A stretch of DNA of 64,000 nucleotides from Aporrectodea caliginosa (taxonomy: Eukaryota > Annelida > Clitellata > Crassiclitellata > Lumbricidae). Positions within the stretch are counted from its first letter, which is position 1; the number at the start of each line of letters is the position of its first letter. Below the pieces are notes generated by a model. It ran no database searches, was not told the DNA's origin, and saw only the letters and a program-made list of their open reading frames with translations. Below, piece after piece: positions 11,276-34,466 of the stretch. The stretch covers positions 590,001-654,000 of the forward strand of contig JACEVL010000461.1 in assembly GCA_020284085.1 (NCBI GenBank), in the 5' to 3' direction. The translations under genes were made by a program, and so were the position numbers.

Positions 11276-12325
11276 GAAGATAGGATATCTGGTGAGAGGA
11301 GAGGAGATCTGGTGAGAGAAGAGGATATCTAGTTAGAGGAGAGGAGATCTGGTGAGAGGAAAGAAGATCTGGCGAGATGAGAGAAGATCAGATGAGAGGA
11401 TAGGAGATCTGGCGAGAGGAGATGAGATCTGGCTAGAGAGAGGAGATCTGGTGAGAGAGAGGAGATCAGGTGAGGATAGGATATCTGGTGAGAGAAGAGG
11501 AGATCTGGTGAGAGGATAGGAGATCTGGCGAGAGAAAGCAGATCTGGGGAGAGAAGAGGAGATCTGGACAGAGGAAAGAAGATCTGGTGAGAGGAGAGAT
11601 CTGGTTAGAGGATAGAGGTCTGGTGAGAGGAGAGGAGATCAAGTGAGAGGATCGAAGATCTGGCAAGAAGAAGGATGACTTGGTGAGAAGAGATCTGGTG
11701 AGAGGAGATGAGATCTGGTGAGTGGAGACAGATCTGGTGAGAGAAGACGATTTCTGGTGAGAGGAGAGGAGATCTGGTCAGAGGAAAGAATATCTGGTCA
11801 GAGGAGAGGAGATCTGGTGAGAAGATAGAAAATCTGGCGAGCGGAGAGAAGATCTGGTGAGAGCAGAGATCTGGTGAGAGGGTTGGAGATTTGGTGAGAA
11901 GATAGGGTTAGGTCTGGTGAGAGGATAGGAAATCTGGTCAGATAATAGATCTGGTGAGAGGAGAGGAGATCAAGTGAGAGGATAGAAGATCCTCTAGAAG
12001 GATGATTTGGTGAGAGGAGCGGAGATCTGGTTAGAGGATAGGAGATCTGGTGATAAGATAGGAGAACTGGTGAAAGGAGAGGAGATCTGGTGAGAGGAGA
12101 GAGGAGAGGAGAGATCTGGTGAGAGGGTTGGAGATTTGGTGAGAAGAAGGTTGAGGTCTGGTGAAAGGATATGAAATCTGGTTAGAGGATATGAGATTTG
12201 GCGAGAAGATAGGGTGAGATATATGGTGAGAGGATAGGAAGTCTGGTGAGAGGATAGTAGATTTAGTGAGAGCGTAGGAGATCTGGGGAGAATATAGGAG
12301 ATCTGGTGAGAGGAGAGGATCTCCT
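11276..12325. repeat. ~20-bp minisatellite, about 1.05 kb
   Basis: About fifty degenerate units of the type GGAGATCTGGTGAGAGGATA, many with a BglII site. It lies inside the piggyBac-like element, in the left arm only. The Pro/Leu/Ser-rich open frame on - is an artefact. Confidence 0.95.
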
Positions 12326-12502
12326 ATTATCCCATTCCAACTTACTTATTACACTTGTTTATGCTAATGTCATTCATGTTAATGAAGTTGGTAGTCAATT
12401 TCATTGAATTTGCAATTGACTTTGCATTATAAATTATGTGGGGTCTAAATGACCCCTTCGGTGCTTCTAGGAAGTTCGATTTCTCGGTACTTCTAGTGTT
12501 AG

Positions 12503-12900
12503 GAGAAAGAGGGAAATATCAGCACTGCCGCATATCCATGGTGTCTTCATGCGCGATAGCCTACCTGCTGTTGCACATGACAAAGAGTGTGGAGTGGTCA
12601 ATCTGGATTCCGTCACCGGTGTAACGATTCCCTTTAGTACTAACACAAACATTCACACCTATTCATATGTTTAAGCTATTATAGGTACAATAGAAGATTG
12701 TATAGATACCAATTAATTATAGCAATTGTTGTATTAATTAAGTTCAGCACTGACGGACTCGTTCACAAGATTGGTGATACCATGCTGGGAATTCTCTCAT
12801 CTGGTGGGTCTCGAGTCACAAATTTGGGTACGCCTACGGAGATCACGGACGCTGCTACGAACGGTTATGAGGACACAACCGACCAGGATAACCTGCAATA
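12503..12900. mobile_element. Right inversion breakpoint and protease remnant
   Basis: 12503-12515 is LINE sequence matching 53493-53516. From about 12516 it matches the reverse complement of 47940-48055 (N-terminal protease region: HFHGVF, HENECGVVNLD remnants, frames broken), then 12740-12850 matches 47265-47375 in reverse. Confidence 0.65.
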
Positions 12901-13030
12901 TATATATATATATATATATACTGTATATACTGTAACTATATAACTATAACTATATAACTATATAACTATACTGTAACTATATAACTATATATAATATATA
13001 TACTGTATATATATACTGTATATATTCTTT
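12898..13030. repeat. (TA)n-rich repeat
   Basis: (TA)n followed by TATAACTA repeats; matched by (TA)n at 45848-45866 in the right arm. Confidence 0.9.
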
Positions 13031-13595
13031 TAATGTAAACCAGGTTGACAAGCCGCAACACGGTTAGAAGGTAAAGTGAAATTAGATCAGTTATGTAGAA
13101 TTCTGTAGGTTATTGTTCTTTAATAGGTTATGTTTTGAGCAAGCTCCTATAGACAACACTAGGTATGTAGTTCTTATAATGTTCTTATAATTTGCTGGTG
13201 GTGCGATGTCTGGCGCCATTGATAGCCTATGGCTCTTTAGGACTCGATTTAGCGGAGGTATCAAAAGCCGAGACTTTTGTGCACCTCTGAAAAATTTCGA
13301 AGATTCGCATTACATTACTGTACGCGATTTATATAGCGCCAAAACCACTTGCGGTCGCCATTATAACCAATGCTTGTTGTCAGAAATTATAAAGAGATGA
13401 CTGGTCATTCTTAGTGTGATCAAAAATAGGCCTACACACGTCTGGTCTGGAAGTGCACGATCCTGGTCTAGACATACATAAGTCGTAGATTTCTAAGGGT
13501 GTTGACGACAGCGCGATTGGATTGCGCTTCAAAGAACAACCAGGTCGCTGTCCTTGTAATTCAAAGTTCGCACGTGCGACTGCTACATCTCGATC
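13031..13595. other. Upstream region of BRICHOS copy A
   Basis: Matched with interruptions at 45300-45840 in reverse. No separate gene is seen; it likely contains the promoter region of copy A. Confidence 0.5.
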
Positions 13596-13602
13596 TATAT
13601 AA
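13596..13602 (+). promoter_or_regulatory. TATA box of BRICHOS copy A
   Basis: TATATAA lies about 120 nt upstream of the first ATG. The same box with its CTATAT...AACCT flank is found at the matching place upstream of copy B (about 45291-45300), although the surrounding sequence has diverged. Conservation between the arms supports a real core promoter; the start site is inferred to lie near 13625-13635. Confidence 0.5.
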
Positions 13603-13715
13603 CCTGATGCAGAAGAATGGGTAACGCGGATCTGACAGAAGACAGAAGAAGGGCTCTGACCATCATCCGTTGCTGAGAAGAAGTTTGCATTTGCAGTCAG
13701 TGGTTGACGAAAACG

Positions 13716-23658
<9,943 letters not shown>

Positions 23659-23659
23659 A

Positions 23660-24766
23660 CGACAGACAACATGAACGATCGGGATACAAACTTTCGATCC
23701 CTTATCCCATATAAACGCTTTCTGTTATAAACGTTGGCTAACTTTTGACTAATATCGCGCGAGTGAAGGAAAATTTATGAGTGACTTGTAAATGACGAAC
23801 AGCGGGAAACGATCGGATTCTAAGTGTCCAAAGGGTTCGGGTTCTCTTCAACAGATTCTTAAGTTGGTCGTTTGAACAAATTATATTGTTCGTTTTTTGG
23901 CTTGCTTTTAGATTAGTACGGTAGTGTGACTATAAGACTAAAATAATTTCATATTGCTGATTCGAATACTTAAACTCTATTGTCGATTAAGATAACGACA
24001 TTATGATGTCGTTGCCGTGATGCAAGAATCATTTCTACAAGAGGTTGCTTAATTATGCTTTCTAATATGCTAATAGCATTCCTTTTAAAGCCTGCTTGCA
24101 TTCTGCTATTGAATTCTGTTGTCTTTACAGCGTTTATATACCTATGTATACCTTTAAAAATAATTAGGCCTATGAATGACATCCTTATGAACGTCGTTGT
24201 TATATTAAAAAATAATTAATTTGGATCAATGATGTAGAGCATTTTGGTGAAACCCATTGCAAAGCGCTCTTTTGTAATCAGACTAATTGTTGATATTCAA
24301 GTTATATTATATGTTACCATAATCGACTTGAAATTGAAACTTACTGTTTATTTTTATTTACAATATACATTTTACTTAACATTGACATGCGTTATTGGTC
24401 TTCGATAGTAATTAATTATGTGCCGGAACAAAGATGAAGACTTTCGATTTCATAGTTTAATAAACGGTTTTGAATTGTGATAATTAACGTGTTCTTGGCT
24501 TAGGGCCTACAAGTTACAGAGCGTGTGACCCTACAACAAGAAATAGCCTGGTAGTTAGTAATCTAAGACTCCGCCACTTCTCATATACTCTGGCATTGCC
24601 ATTACCCTGCCTGGATGAAAGAGGATGGCAACGCTAGTGATCTTTGTAGTCACACAGTGCTGTTAAACTGAAAGTACCGTACTGCTACTTATAGTTAGCA
24701 GTAGTTAACTTGAGTTCTTGGTTTAATCTCTGGCGCAGGAACGGTCACGTACAAGCAGCACACATC
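23660..24766. other. 3' flank of BRICHOS copy A
   Basis: Conserved in reverse at 34.65-35.66 and parts of 28.66-30.98 kb. No gene; includes the 3' UTR. I see no AATAAA close to the stop in either copy. Confidence 0.55.
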
Positions 24767-25153
24767 TACACCGTGAGGCATAAAAAAGGAAGCCCCTACA
24801 AAATCGTTATTATTTTAACAATATTCAAACAATGTCAATGAAATTCATGAAATTTATAGCTAAATAGTAGGCAATGTAAAAACATTTACAGTTTGTACTC
24901 AAACTGTCCGCCTTCAGTTTCTACGCATGCGCGAAGTCGCTTGCGCCATTCACGCACCGCCGAGTCAATAATTCGTTGGTCAAGATCGTTCCAAGCTTCC
25001 ATGATTCGCTTACTAAGATCTTCAACATCACGGACCTTTGTTTTGTACACCATTTCCTGCATGCATCCCTATATTTTACAATCTACGGATTCAGATCTGG
25101 GCTGTTAGGGCCCTTAGGGGGCCACAGTGTAGGAATTGTGAAGTCAAAAGTTT

Positions 25154-25728
25154 CATTCGTCAGAACTCAGAAGTGCAACCGTTTCTCGAGCTCTGTGCGC
25201 TGGAGCACCATCTTGCTGGAAAATGTAAAATTCTGAGAATTCTCGAATTTCAGGTAGAAGGTCTTCCATGAGTAGAACATCTCTGTAGTATTGGCCGTTG
25301 ATTTTTACCCCCGGTTCAACAAAGTGAATTGACGTGCGCCCCAGAAAAGAAACACCGACTGACACCATTAGGGATTTGCTAAACGTCGGACGTGTGCGTA
25401 AAAGGCGGTCGGCTGCAATATCTCTCTTTAGAGTTCCAACTGCTACATACAGACGATAATTTTGAGTATTGCTAGAAGCAACTGTGAATAATTTTTCGTC
25501 AGTAAACCAGATGAAATGCACTAGGCTAGCTCGGTAGCGACGCAACAAAAGGCGAGCTTGTTTGTTGGCCACGGTCAATTCATGTGCCCTAGGTTTTTTC
25601 ATGCATATCAAACATAAGTCTTTCTTCGCAATACGATTAACGGAACGTTGAGATATACCAACTTCCCGAGCAATTTGTCTTTGAGTACGGTGTGCTTGCG
25701 GCAAATCTTCCGGGCTCAAAACAAGTGT
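25154..25728 (-). pseudogene. Tc1/mariner transposase, catalytic part
   Basis: On - it holds a second HTH (IAREVGISQRSVNRIAKKDL), first catalytic Asp in FTDEKLF, second in FQQDGAPAH. The frame shifts after LLSSDE; the third catalytic Asp (SPDLNP) is in another frame at about 25085-25105, followed by TAG. Separated from its N-terminus by the MITE. Confidence 0.85.
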
Positions 25729-25737
25729 TTCAACTTC

Positions 25738-26229
25738 GGTAAACCCGTAGTTTAGGTTGCTAAATTATTTTATATCGTAAAATTAAAATGGAAGCTGGAT
25801 TGAAGGAAAAAATTGTTTCGCTAACTCGAAGTGGGATTGATGAAACCATGTCTGTCTTTAAATAGAAGTTGGATTGATCTAAATATTTTTTTATCGTAAA
25901 TAGAACTTGGATTGATGAAACTAAGTTTCTGATGCAATAGAAGCTGGAATGATGAAAATAATTGTTGCCTTAAGTAGAAGCTGGACCCATGAGAAAAGTT
26001 CTTTGCCTAAATAAAATTTCCATTGATGAAAAATATTTTTCTGGTTAAATAGAAGATGGGTCATTTTTTTCATTAAATGGAAGCTGGATTGATTAAAATT
26101 TTTTTTAGATGAAATGGAAGCGGGATTGATTATAGTTATGATAGACATAGGTAGAGTGCTTACTTACCAGTGTCAAGTACGGCATTGAAGACATTAGAAT
26201 AATTTAGCAACCTAAACTACGGGATAACC
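25738..26229. mobile_element. MITE family M inside the mariner transposase
   Basis: 9-bp duplication TTCAACTTC at 25729-25737 and 26230-26238; ~34-bp inverted repeats beginning GGTAAACCCGTAGTTTAGG; interior entirely of ~35-bp repeats with core AAGCTGGATTGATGAAA. Confidence 0.92.
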
Positions 26230-26454
26230 TTCAACTTCTTCAATTTTGTCAGCAGTTCGAGTAGTGCGCGGACGGCCACTGCCGGGAAGACGTTGCGAAG
26301 TTCCAGTACTATCAATCTTGCGAATAATCTTGTCCAATCCACTACGAGACCAGCTTTTATGAGGAAACTCTTTTAAAAATCTTTTTGCTCCATGATGTTT
26401 GTTTTGTCTTAAAATTTGTATAACGCACTGTTTATCTTTTTCACTGAACGCCAT
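26212..26454 (-). pseudogene. Tc1/mariner transposase, N-terminal part
   Basis: 80-codon frame, MAFSEKDKQCVIQILRQNK..., paired-type HTH and SGRPRTT hook; it runs into the MITE at 26229 and stops. Removing the MITE restores the reading KIEEVE to the downstream part. Confidence 0.85.
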
Positions 26455-26653
26455 TTTCGTAAATGGTGGAACAATTAATGACGTAATTATTATTACGTCA
26501 ACGATTTCGCAGAAATTTGTTATAGGGCCTTTTTTAAAATAAAATTATTGATTTTAACGATAGATGTTTTTGCGCAAATTGCATTTGTTTTGATCAATTA
26601 TTGAATGAGTTACAACGATTTTCCAGGGGCTTCCTTTTTAATGCCTCACGGTG

Positions 26654-26939
26654 TAGAACCTCCGGAAAAGGATTTGGTTTGTTCAGAATAATGTCTAAAA
26701 CAATATTAAACGATTGTCTAATGCAGGCAGCCTGTATAGGCGAAGGCTTACGAACGAGCTCGACAGGAGATCTTGTGATTTAATTGTGTTTACAGTTGAT
26801 GGCCCATCATGTCCCGTTCATCATACGAACCACACGATGAAGTTAGGATGGCTTTAACTCTTCGTTTTCTACAAAGGCTTCCTGAAGGCTTATGTGAGCG
26901 TATCCGCTTAGAAGTTTTTTTGGCAATCTTGTGCAGAAC

Positions 26940-26940
<1 letters not shown>
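26654..26940. other. Inner end of the left arm
   Basis: Unique-looking sequence matched in reverse at 28365-28640; ends where the spacer repeats begin. Confidence 0.7.
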
Positions 26941-28360
<1,420 letters not shown>

Positions 28361-28834
28361 ACAAAAAACCTTCTAAGCGGATACGCTCACATACACGTAA
28401 GCCTTCAGGAAGCCTTTGTGGAGAAGTAGAATGAAGAGTTAAAACCATCCAAACTTCATCGTGCGGTTCGTATGATGAACGGGCCATGATGGCCCATCAA
28501 CTGAAAACACAATGAAACCACAAGATCTCCCGTCGAGCTCCTTCGTAAGCCTTTGCTTATATAGGCTGCCTGCATTAGACAATCGTTTAATATTGTTTTA
28601 GACATTATTCTGAACAAACCAGCACCTATTCCGGAGGATCTAGATGTGCGTTGCGTTGTACGTGACCGTTCCTGCGCCAGAGATTAATCCAAGAACTCAA
28701 GCTAACTACTGCTAACTATAAGTAGCAGTAGCTTCAGTTTAACAACACTGTGATTACAAAGATTACTAGCGTCGCTCTCCTCTTTCATCCAGGGAGGGTA
28801 ATGGCACTGCCAGAGTATAATGAGGAAAGCAGAA

Positions 28835-30768
28835 AGGCTTTTTTGAAGAACGTTGCTGGATGATGATCGTCGGGCCTGGATTAGAGCATTGAGGGAAAAG
28901 CACGACTACTTCCGTGAAAAGGAGAGACGATACTGGGAGGACCGCATCGCCTCCAATTCTGGAAATACTCGCCGCCTTTGGAGGGACCTCTCTACTACTC
29001 TTGGACGGAGGCCTGAGCCTACTGTGGCACCGAACTTTGGTGCTGAAAACTACCTGCTCTACCTCAAAGAAAAAGTCCAAGAAGTTCGGAGGGCTATACT
29101 GAGAAATCGACTTAGCCTACTTACACTCCAGCACGTTCATGCATGGACCCCTTTAGAAGCGTTACTGAAGCTGAAGTATGTCAAATCCTCTGTTCCTCGC
29201 CGTCGAAGAGCTGTTCGCTTGATCCTATTCCGACCTTTCTGCTTCGTGGGATGATTGATGATCTACTGCCGAACATTGAAGCGTGCCACTGTCAGGCCTG
29301 CCCTCAAGAACCCAGGGCTCGATCTGAACTTACCATCCAGTTACAGACCCATCTCAAACCTAACCTTCATGTCAAAGCTGATTGAGAGAGTGGTTGTTGT
29401 CCAGCTGCTCCAATATCTTGAGCAGAATGGTCTGATACCAAACAATCAGTCTGGCTTTCGCAAGGGACATTCAACCGAGACACTCCTTATCCGTCTTCTA
29501 TCAGACATCAATCAGGCTATGGATTCGGGCAGGGTTACACTACTGGCTCTTCTTGATGTGAGCGCTGCCTTCGATTCGGTAGATCATCAGATACTTTTTA
29601 CAAGGCTTGCGGCATCATACGGGATTCCAGGCCTTGCATTGGCTTGGTTCTGCTCCTATCTTGAGGGGCGGACCATGAGGGTAAAGATTGGAGATGACAA
29701 ATCGGTCTGGGCGCCTGTTGTTTGTGGTGTTCCTCAGGGCTCAGTCCTGGGGCCACTACTTTTCATTCTCTACACAGCTGACCTCTATAATGTTGTAGCG
29801 TCGCTGGGTCCCACATCTCATCAGTTTGCTGATGACCTTCAACTGTATTTGTCATGTCGACCTGAGGATTCAGTGGTGCGCGCGCAACAAATGCATTGTG
29901 CACTTGAGACGGTGAATGACTGGATGTCTGCCAATCGTCTTAGACTCAACCCGAGCAAGTCACAATTTATATGGTTCGCTACAACACGTGCACGTTGTAG
30001 ATCGATAAAAATGCTCTTGCATCGGCATCCCTTACTGGACAGTCCTGTAATGTGGTGAGGGACCTTGGGGTGCTTCTTGATGGTGGGCTTACGATGGCTG
30101 ATCATGTGTCACATATCTCCAGGATTAGCTATTATGAGCTCAGGCAGATCCGAGTTATACGGAGAACGCTGTCGCTAAGCGCCGCGGCTGTGCTTTCGTC
30201 CTCACACGTCTTGACTACTGTAATGGGGTCCTCCTGGGCCTCCCTGAGTTCCGTCTTCATCAACGTCAGCTCGTTCAAAATGCAGCAGCCAGACTGATCT
30301 GGCTGATCAACCGAGATATTCACACATATCTGACTACATGCGACGTGAGCTCCACTGGCTTCCAGTTGCTGATCGTGTGCAATTCAAAATTGCTACGCTG
30401 GTTTTGAAGGCTACGACTGGTACTGCTCCGGACTATATTGCTGAACTGTGCCTTCCAGTTGGCACTCAACCTGGTCGGCGGGCTCTCCGGTCTACCTCGC
30501 GAAATGACTTGATGATACCTTCGTTTCGAACCACCACCTGTGCTCGTCGGGACTTCTCGATTGCGGCGTCACGGTCTGGAACGCTCTTCCGCCGTATGTG
30601 AGTGCTGCACGCGGCTATATGGTTTTCTCTAAACTCTTAAAGACGCATTTTTTCAGCTGTTTGATGGCCACGTGTTGAGCGCTTCTGAGAGACTCGATCT
30701 TAAGTGGCGCTTTATAAATGTTTTGTTACATTACATTACCTTACGTTATTACATTACATTTGTTACAT
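28835..30768 (+). mobile_element. 5'-truncated L2-like LINE
   Basis: RT frame 29255-30058 (267 aa) carries YRPISNL, SGFRKGHSTETLL, LLDVSAAFDSVDHQ, CGVPQGSVLGPLLF and FADDLQLYL, then NRLRLNPSKSQF; C-terminal motifs LVQNAAARLIW, RRELHWLPVADRVQFK in later frames. It ends AGTGGCGCTTTATAAATGTT and (TTACA)n. At least three frameshifts, so inactive. The left arm lacks it (empty site near 24590). Confidence 0.92.
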
Positions 30769-30769
30769 A

Positions 30770-30960
30770 GAGAGAAGTGAAGGAGTCTTAGATGACTAAT
30801 TATCAGGCTGTTTCTATAGTTGTAGGGTCACACGCTCTGTAATTTGTAGACCCTAAGCCAACAACACGTTAATTATCACAATTGAAAACCTTTTATTAAA
30901 CTATAAAATCGAACGTCTTCATCTTTCTTCCGGCACATAATTAATTATTATCGAAGACCA
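30770..30960. other. Right-arm sequence between two insertions
   Basis: Reverse complement of about 24410-24570; no gene. Confidence 0.7.
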
Positions 30961-30966
30961 ATAACG

Positions 30967-30967
<1 letters not shown>

Positions 30968-31038
<71 letters not shown>
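30968..31038. repeat. (ATA)n tract 5' of the R4/Dong-like element
   Basis: About 70 bp of perfect ATA repeats; by comparison with 19205-19508 this and the downstream tract are the (ATT)n tail of a SINE C on -. Confidence 0.9.
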
Positions 31039-31040
<2 letters not shown>

Positions 31041-31387
31041 CGTCATGACGGACCCTGCGGGCGGAGAATTTTAACTCCTGCTATTTTAACGAAAATTCAG
31101 TGTATCGCGTATTCGTTAGAATTGGAATTTAACACCTTCTTATCGAATAACGACTCGTGACTTGGAGAAACTTCTTAGTTGAAGCTGATGCGCTCAGAAT
31201 TATTCGTCTCGTGTGGTTTGTTAAACTCCTCTTCCAGCATTGCGTCTTTTCAAATTTTCATCGTTGGCCGCCTTGCTTAAAGGCCTACGACGTCATAATT
31301 GTCAATGGCAACGTAATGTCCATTTAAATGGCGACGTAACTGATAAACTCGACAAATAATAATAATAACAACATTTTCAAACGTAAC

Positions 31388-32497
31388 ATGAATGGGAAAA
31401 CCTCTAAAGGAAAGGGGACTTGCCGTACATGCTGTGCAACATTTAAAACACATTCATCGGATGGCACAATTCATCGCCATGGGCCTAGACCTTCTCCCTG
31501 CCCCGGATCTAGTCAACCTCCGGCAGAAATACTAGCCCCCAGCGCGATTTTGCCTGGGGTCCAAGCAGGAGCGGGTGTTGTCAACCTCGTTAACCGATCT
31601 CCTCACGCCCTCTCAAACCCTCTGCTACTGGGGATAGTAGAAGACACGGGAGAGAATGACATCGCAGGTTGCCAGCAAACGCCTGGAACGGGAGAAGCCA
31701 AGGCACAACACCCGAATATCACTACGAGGCTGCTCAGACACATCCCGAAAGGGGCAAGATCAGAATCAGGACGGCTTCTTACAAAAATCATAAATAACAT
31801 CCTTTCGGACCCTGAGAAAATGGAAAACTGGCGAAATCTCTTGGCCTTTACAGCCATGGTGCTAGAACAGCCGAATCGGGGTGGCAAAAGACATAATCTG
31901 ACGTCCAGCATCAGGAGACGGATAACGGAGTTTCACCACTCTCTGCCCAGTAAACTGCCGGATCTGTTCGATCAAAATAAATCAGACATCCATCATACAA
32001 GAAGGAGTCCGACCAGCAACGAACACACAATGGCAACAGCGGTGGCGGCCAAGATCGAAGAGGGCAACATCAGGGCAGCGACACGCATTCTGTGCTCGGG
32101 AGATGCTCCAGCCCCGTTTAACGAAGTTACGCTTGAGGAACTACGTTCTAAACACCCGTCACCGCCCTCTGATCGACCCCCGATGCCTGCTCCTCCTCCT
32201 TCGACCGAGGCCTATCAGGCAACCGAAGCGATGGTGCGTGACCAAATACGACATTTTCCACCAGGCTCGTCAGGCGGCCCCGACGGCTTAAAACCTCAAC
32301 ATGTTCTTGAGATGATCAACACAAAGGACACAGGACCGGAGCTTGTCTCGGCCATCACGGGCCTCGTGAACATCCTATTAGCAGGAAAGTGTCCAACAGA
32401 AATTCGCCCAATCTTGTTTGGCGGCACCCTCTTTGCCCTTCGAAAGAAAACGGGAGGTCTACGTCCAATAGCCATGCATAGGTTACTACTGGCGTAG
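31388..32497 (+). pseudogene. R4/Dong-like polyprotein, N-terminal part
   Basis: 369 codons: Cys/His zinc motif near residue 12-35, Pro-rich segment, then the start of the RT (FPPGSSGGPDGLKPQH, CPTEIRPI, GGLRPIA). The frame is lost after RPIA; IGYYWRRLTSKCANKYA continues in another frame. Confidence 0.85.
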
Positions 32498-34376
32498 ACT
32501 GACATCTAAATGCGCCAACAAATATGCGAGCGACCAAGCAGCAGCTTACCTATCGCCAAAACAACTGGGCGTAGGAGTGCCAGGCGGATGCGAGGCAGCG
32601 GTACATGCAACCCGTAGATTTCTGGCAAACATGGACGACGACCACATTGTAGTGAAACTCGATCTCTCCAACGCCTTCAACAGCCTCTACCGTGACTGTA
32701 TGCTAGCATCTGTAATCGAGATCCTACCCGACATAGCTCCGTACTGCTTCCAAGCCTACGCGGAAGAATCAACACTAAAATTCGGGGGCTACACGGTTCA
32801 ATCTCGGGTTGGTCCTCAGCAAGGAGATCCGCTGTGACCTTTGCTGTTTTGCTTGCCGCTACAGCCAATTTTACTTCAGATGGGCTCGCCATTATCATTC
32901 GGGTACCTTGACGATCTGACCCTGGGCGGAAGAGCGGAGACGGTTGCAGCCGATGTCGATTTCATCGAGAGAGCCTGCTCTACTATGGGCCTGGCGCTAA
33001 ATCGCTCTAAATGTGAGGTGATTACACGCGACAGTAAAAACATTGGCTACGATTCCTTGAGAGATTTCAGACAAATCGAAGTGGAAGAGGCCCAGCTGCT
33101 CGGCGCCCCAATTTCAGCGGAGAAAGCGCTGCAACAATGTCTGAAAGCTCGAACCAGAGAACTAGAGGAAAGCCTGAGCAAATTAACTCTTATAGCCAGG
33201 CAGGACGCCCTTTTGATTCTAAGGAGTTCACTGGGTGCACCAAAAATGATTCACATCCTCCGATGCCATCCCTGTGACAAACACCCCGAACTGGAAACCT
33301 ACGACGTGACACTACGCCAGGGTTTGGAAAAGATTTTGAACATTTCTTTCAACGATCTCCAATGGACACAGGCGTCACTACCAATCAAAATGGGTGGTCT
33401 GGGCATACGGAGAGCGACTTCGCTGGCACTTCCGGCCTTTTTGGCTTCAGCTGCGAGCACTCTCCCTCTCCAGACCCTTATTCTAGACTCTCTCAATCTC
33501 ACACAGGACACACACTTTGAGACCATGACGTCCGAGTGGCGATCCAAGACGGATTTCAACGATTCAGAAAACATGCCAACAAACAAGCAGGCTCTATGGG
33601 ACAAACCACTTTTGGAACAGACACTCAAGACACTGTTTCATGACACAATAGACCCATACAACACCGCGCGATTGAAAGCTGTCTCGTCACCACACGCCAG
33701 CGACTGGCTACATGCCTTACCAATAACAGCATGTGGGCTGCGACTGGACAACGAGGACGTTCGCGTGGCGGTCGGCTTGCGCCTTGGGGCCACAATATGC
33801 GAACCACACACATGCGCTTGTGGAGCCCGAATCGACGCCAGAGGTAGCCACGGCCTTTCATGTTCTCTAGGCTTCGGCCGAATAGCCAGACATAACACTA
33901 TCAATGACATTATACATCGCTCCCTTTCGAAGGCTGGAATTCCATCAATAAAGGAACCACCAGGTCTACTTCGCACGGACGGCAGAAGACCAGACGGCCT
34001 AACAATGATCCCATGGCGCGCGGGTCGCCATCTGGTGTGGGACGCGACGGTTGTAGATACCCTTGCACCATCATACATCCAGGCCACGGCAGCGACGGCG
34101 GGCGCGGCAGCCGAGATCGCCACGGACAGGAAAATGACCAAGTACAATGCACTTTTGAACACGCACTTTTTCGTGCCTCTAGCTCTCGAGACCTTAGGTC
34201 CAATTAACACCACTGGCCAAAACTTTATATCAGATCTAGGTCGTAGTCTGACGCTGTCCACAGGAGACACCAGAGAAACCTGCTTCTTGCTGCAGCGTCT
34301 CTCTATAACTGTCCAGCGGTTCAACTCGGTGGCTTTCCGCGGCACTTTAGCGGAGCCAGACCTAAGGGAGATGTGA
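32480..34376 (+). pseudogene. R4/Dong-like polyprotein, RT core and endonuclease
   Basis: One frame from about 32480 to 34376 apart from TGA at 32836-32838, where GDPL*PLLF should read GDPLGPLLF. It carries the catalytic YLDD box (about 32899), thumb region, CCHC-like knuckle (33806-33865) and endonuclease motif (about 33985-34060). Confidence 0.85.
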
Positions 34377-34464
34377 CACAAACGGCATTTATGACGTTAA
34401 TTTCAGACGACAGGTTGTCTATTGATGTATTGATGTTGATTGATTGAGAGAATAAATATTGTTG

Positions 34465-34466
<2 letters not shown>

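Larger units (their letters stand above)
10578..12498. mobile_element. piggyBac-like non-autonomous transposon, 1.92 kb
   Basis: Begins CACTAGAAGCAGCG and ends with the inverted CTTCTAGTG, with inner copies of a GGGGTCA...TGACCCC palindrome on both sides. TTAG at 10574-10577 and 12499-12502 flanks it, and removing it rejoins a LINE frame that is continuous at 53.49 kb. TTAG instead of TTAA is unusual. No transposase; the interior holds a SINE dimer and a 1-kb minisatellite. Confidence 0.75.
24769..26653 (-). mobile_element. Tc1/mariner transposon with MITE insertion
   Basis: TA at 24767-24768 and 26654-26655; terminal repeats CACCGTGAGGCATAAAAAAG and complement. The empty site is visible in the right arm near 28640. 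On -, the N-terminal HTH part (26454-26239) and the catalytic part (25728-25030) are split by a 492-bp MITE. Motifs: WFTDEKLF, QQDGAPAH, PNSPDLNP followed by a stop. The transposase is therefore broken at least twice. Confidence 0.9.
31039..34466 (+). mobile_element. Near full-length R4/Dong-like non-LTR retrotransposon with restriction-like endonuclease
   Basis: 5' UTR 31039-31387, one long protein in three frames, 3' UTR to ATTGTTGA at about 34466, then (TAA)n. N-terminal CxxC...HxH zinc motif (31420-31480), RT with RPIA, LDLSNAFNSLYR, GPQQGDPL and YLDDLTLGG, then a C-terminal CACG...GSHGLSC knuckle and RPDGLTMIPW...VWDATVVD, the PD-(D/E)xK-type endonuclease of early-branching non-LTR clades. 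Two lesions: a small indel near 32475 and a TGA for Gly codon at 32836. Flanked by TAA repeats on both sides, as known for Dong. Confidence 0.85.

Noticed and set aside
11466..11666. Pro/Ser/Leu repeat ORF in the minisatellite
   Set aside because: It follows the 20-bp unit for a short distance only and is broken by units of other lengths.
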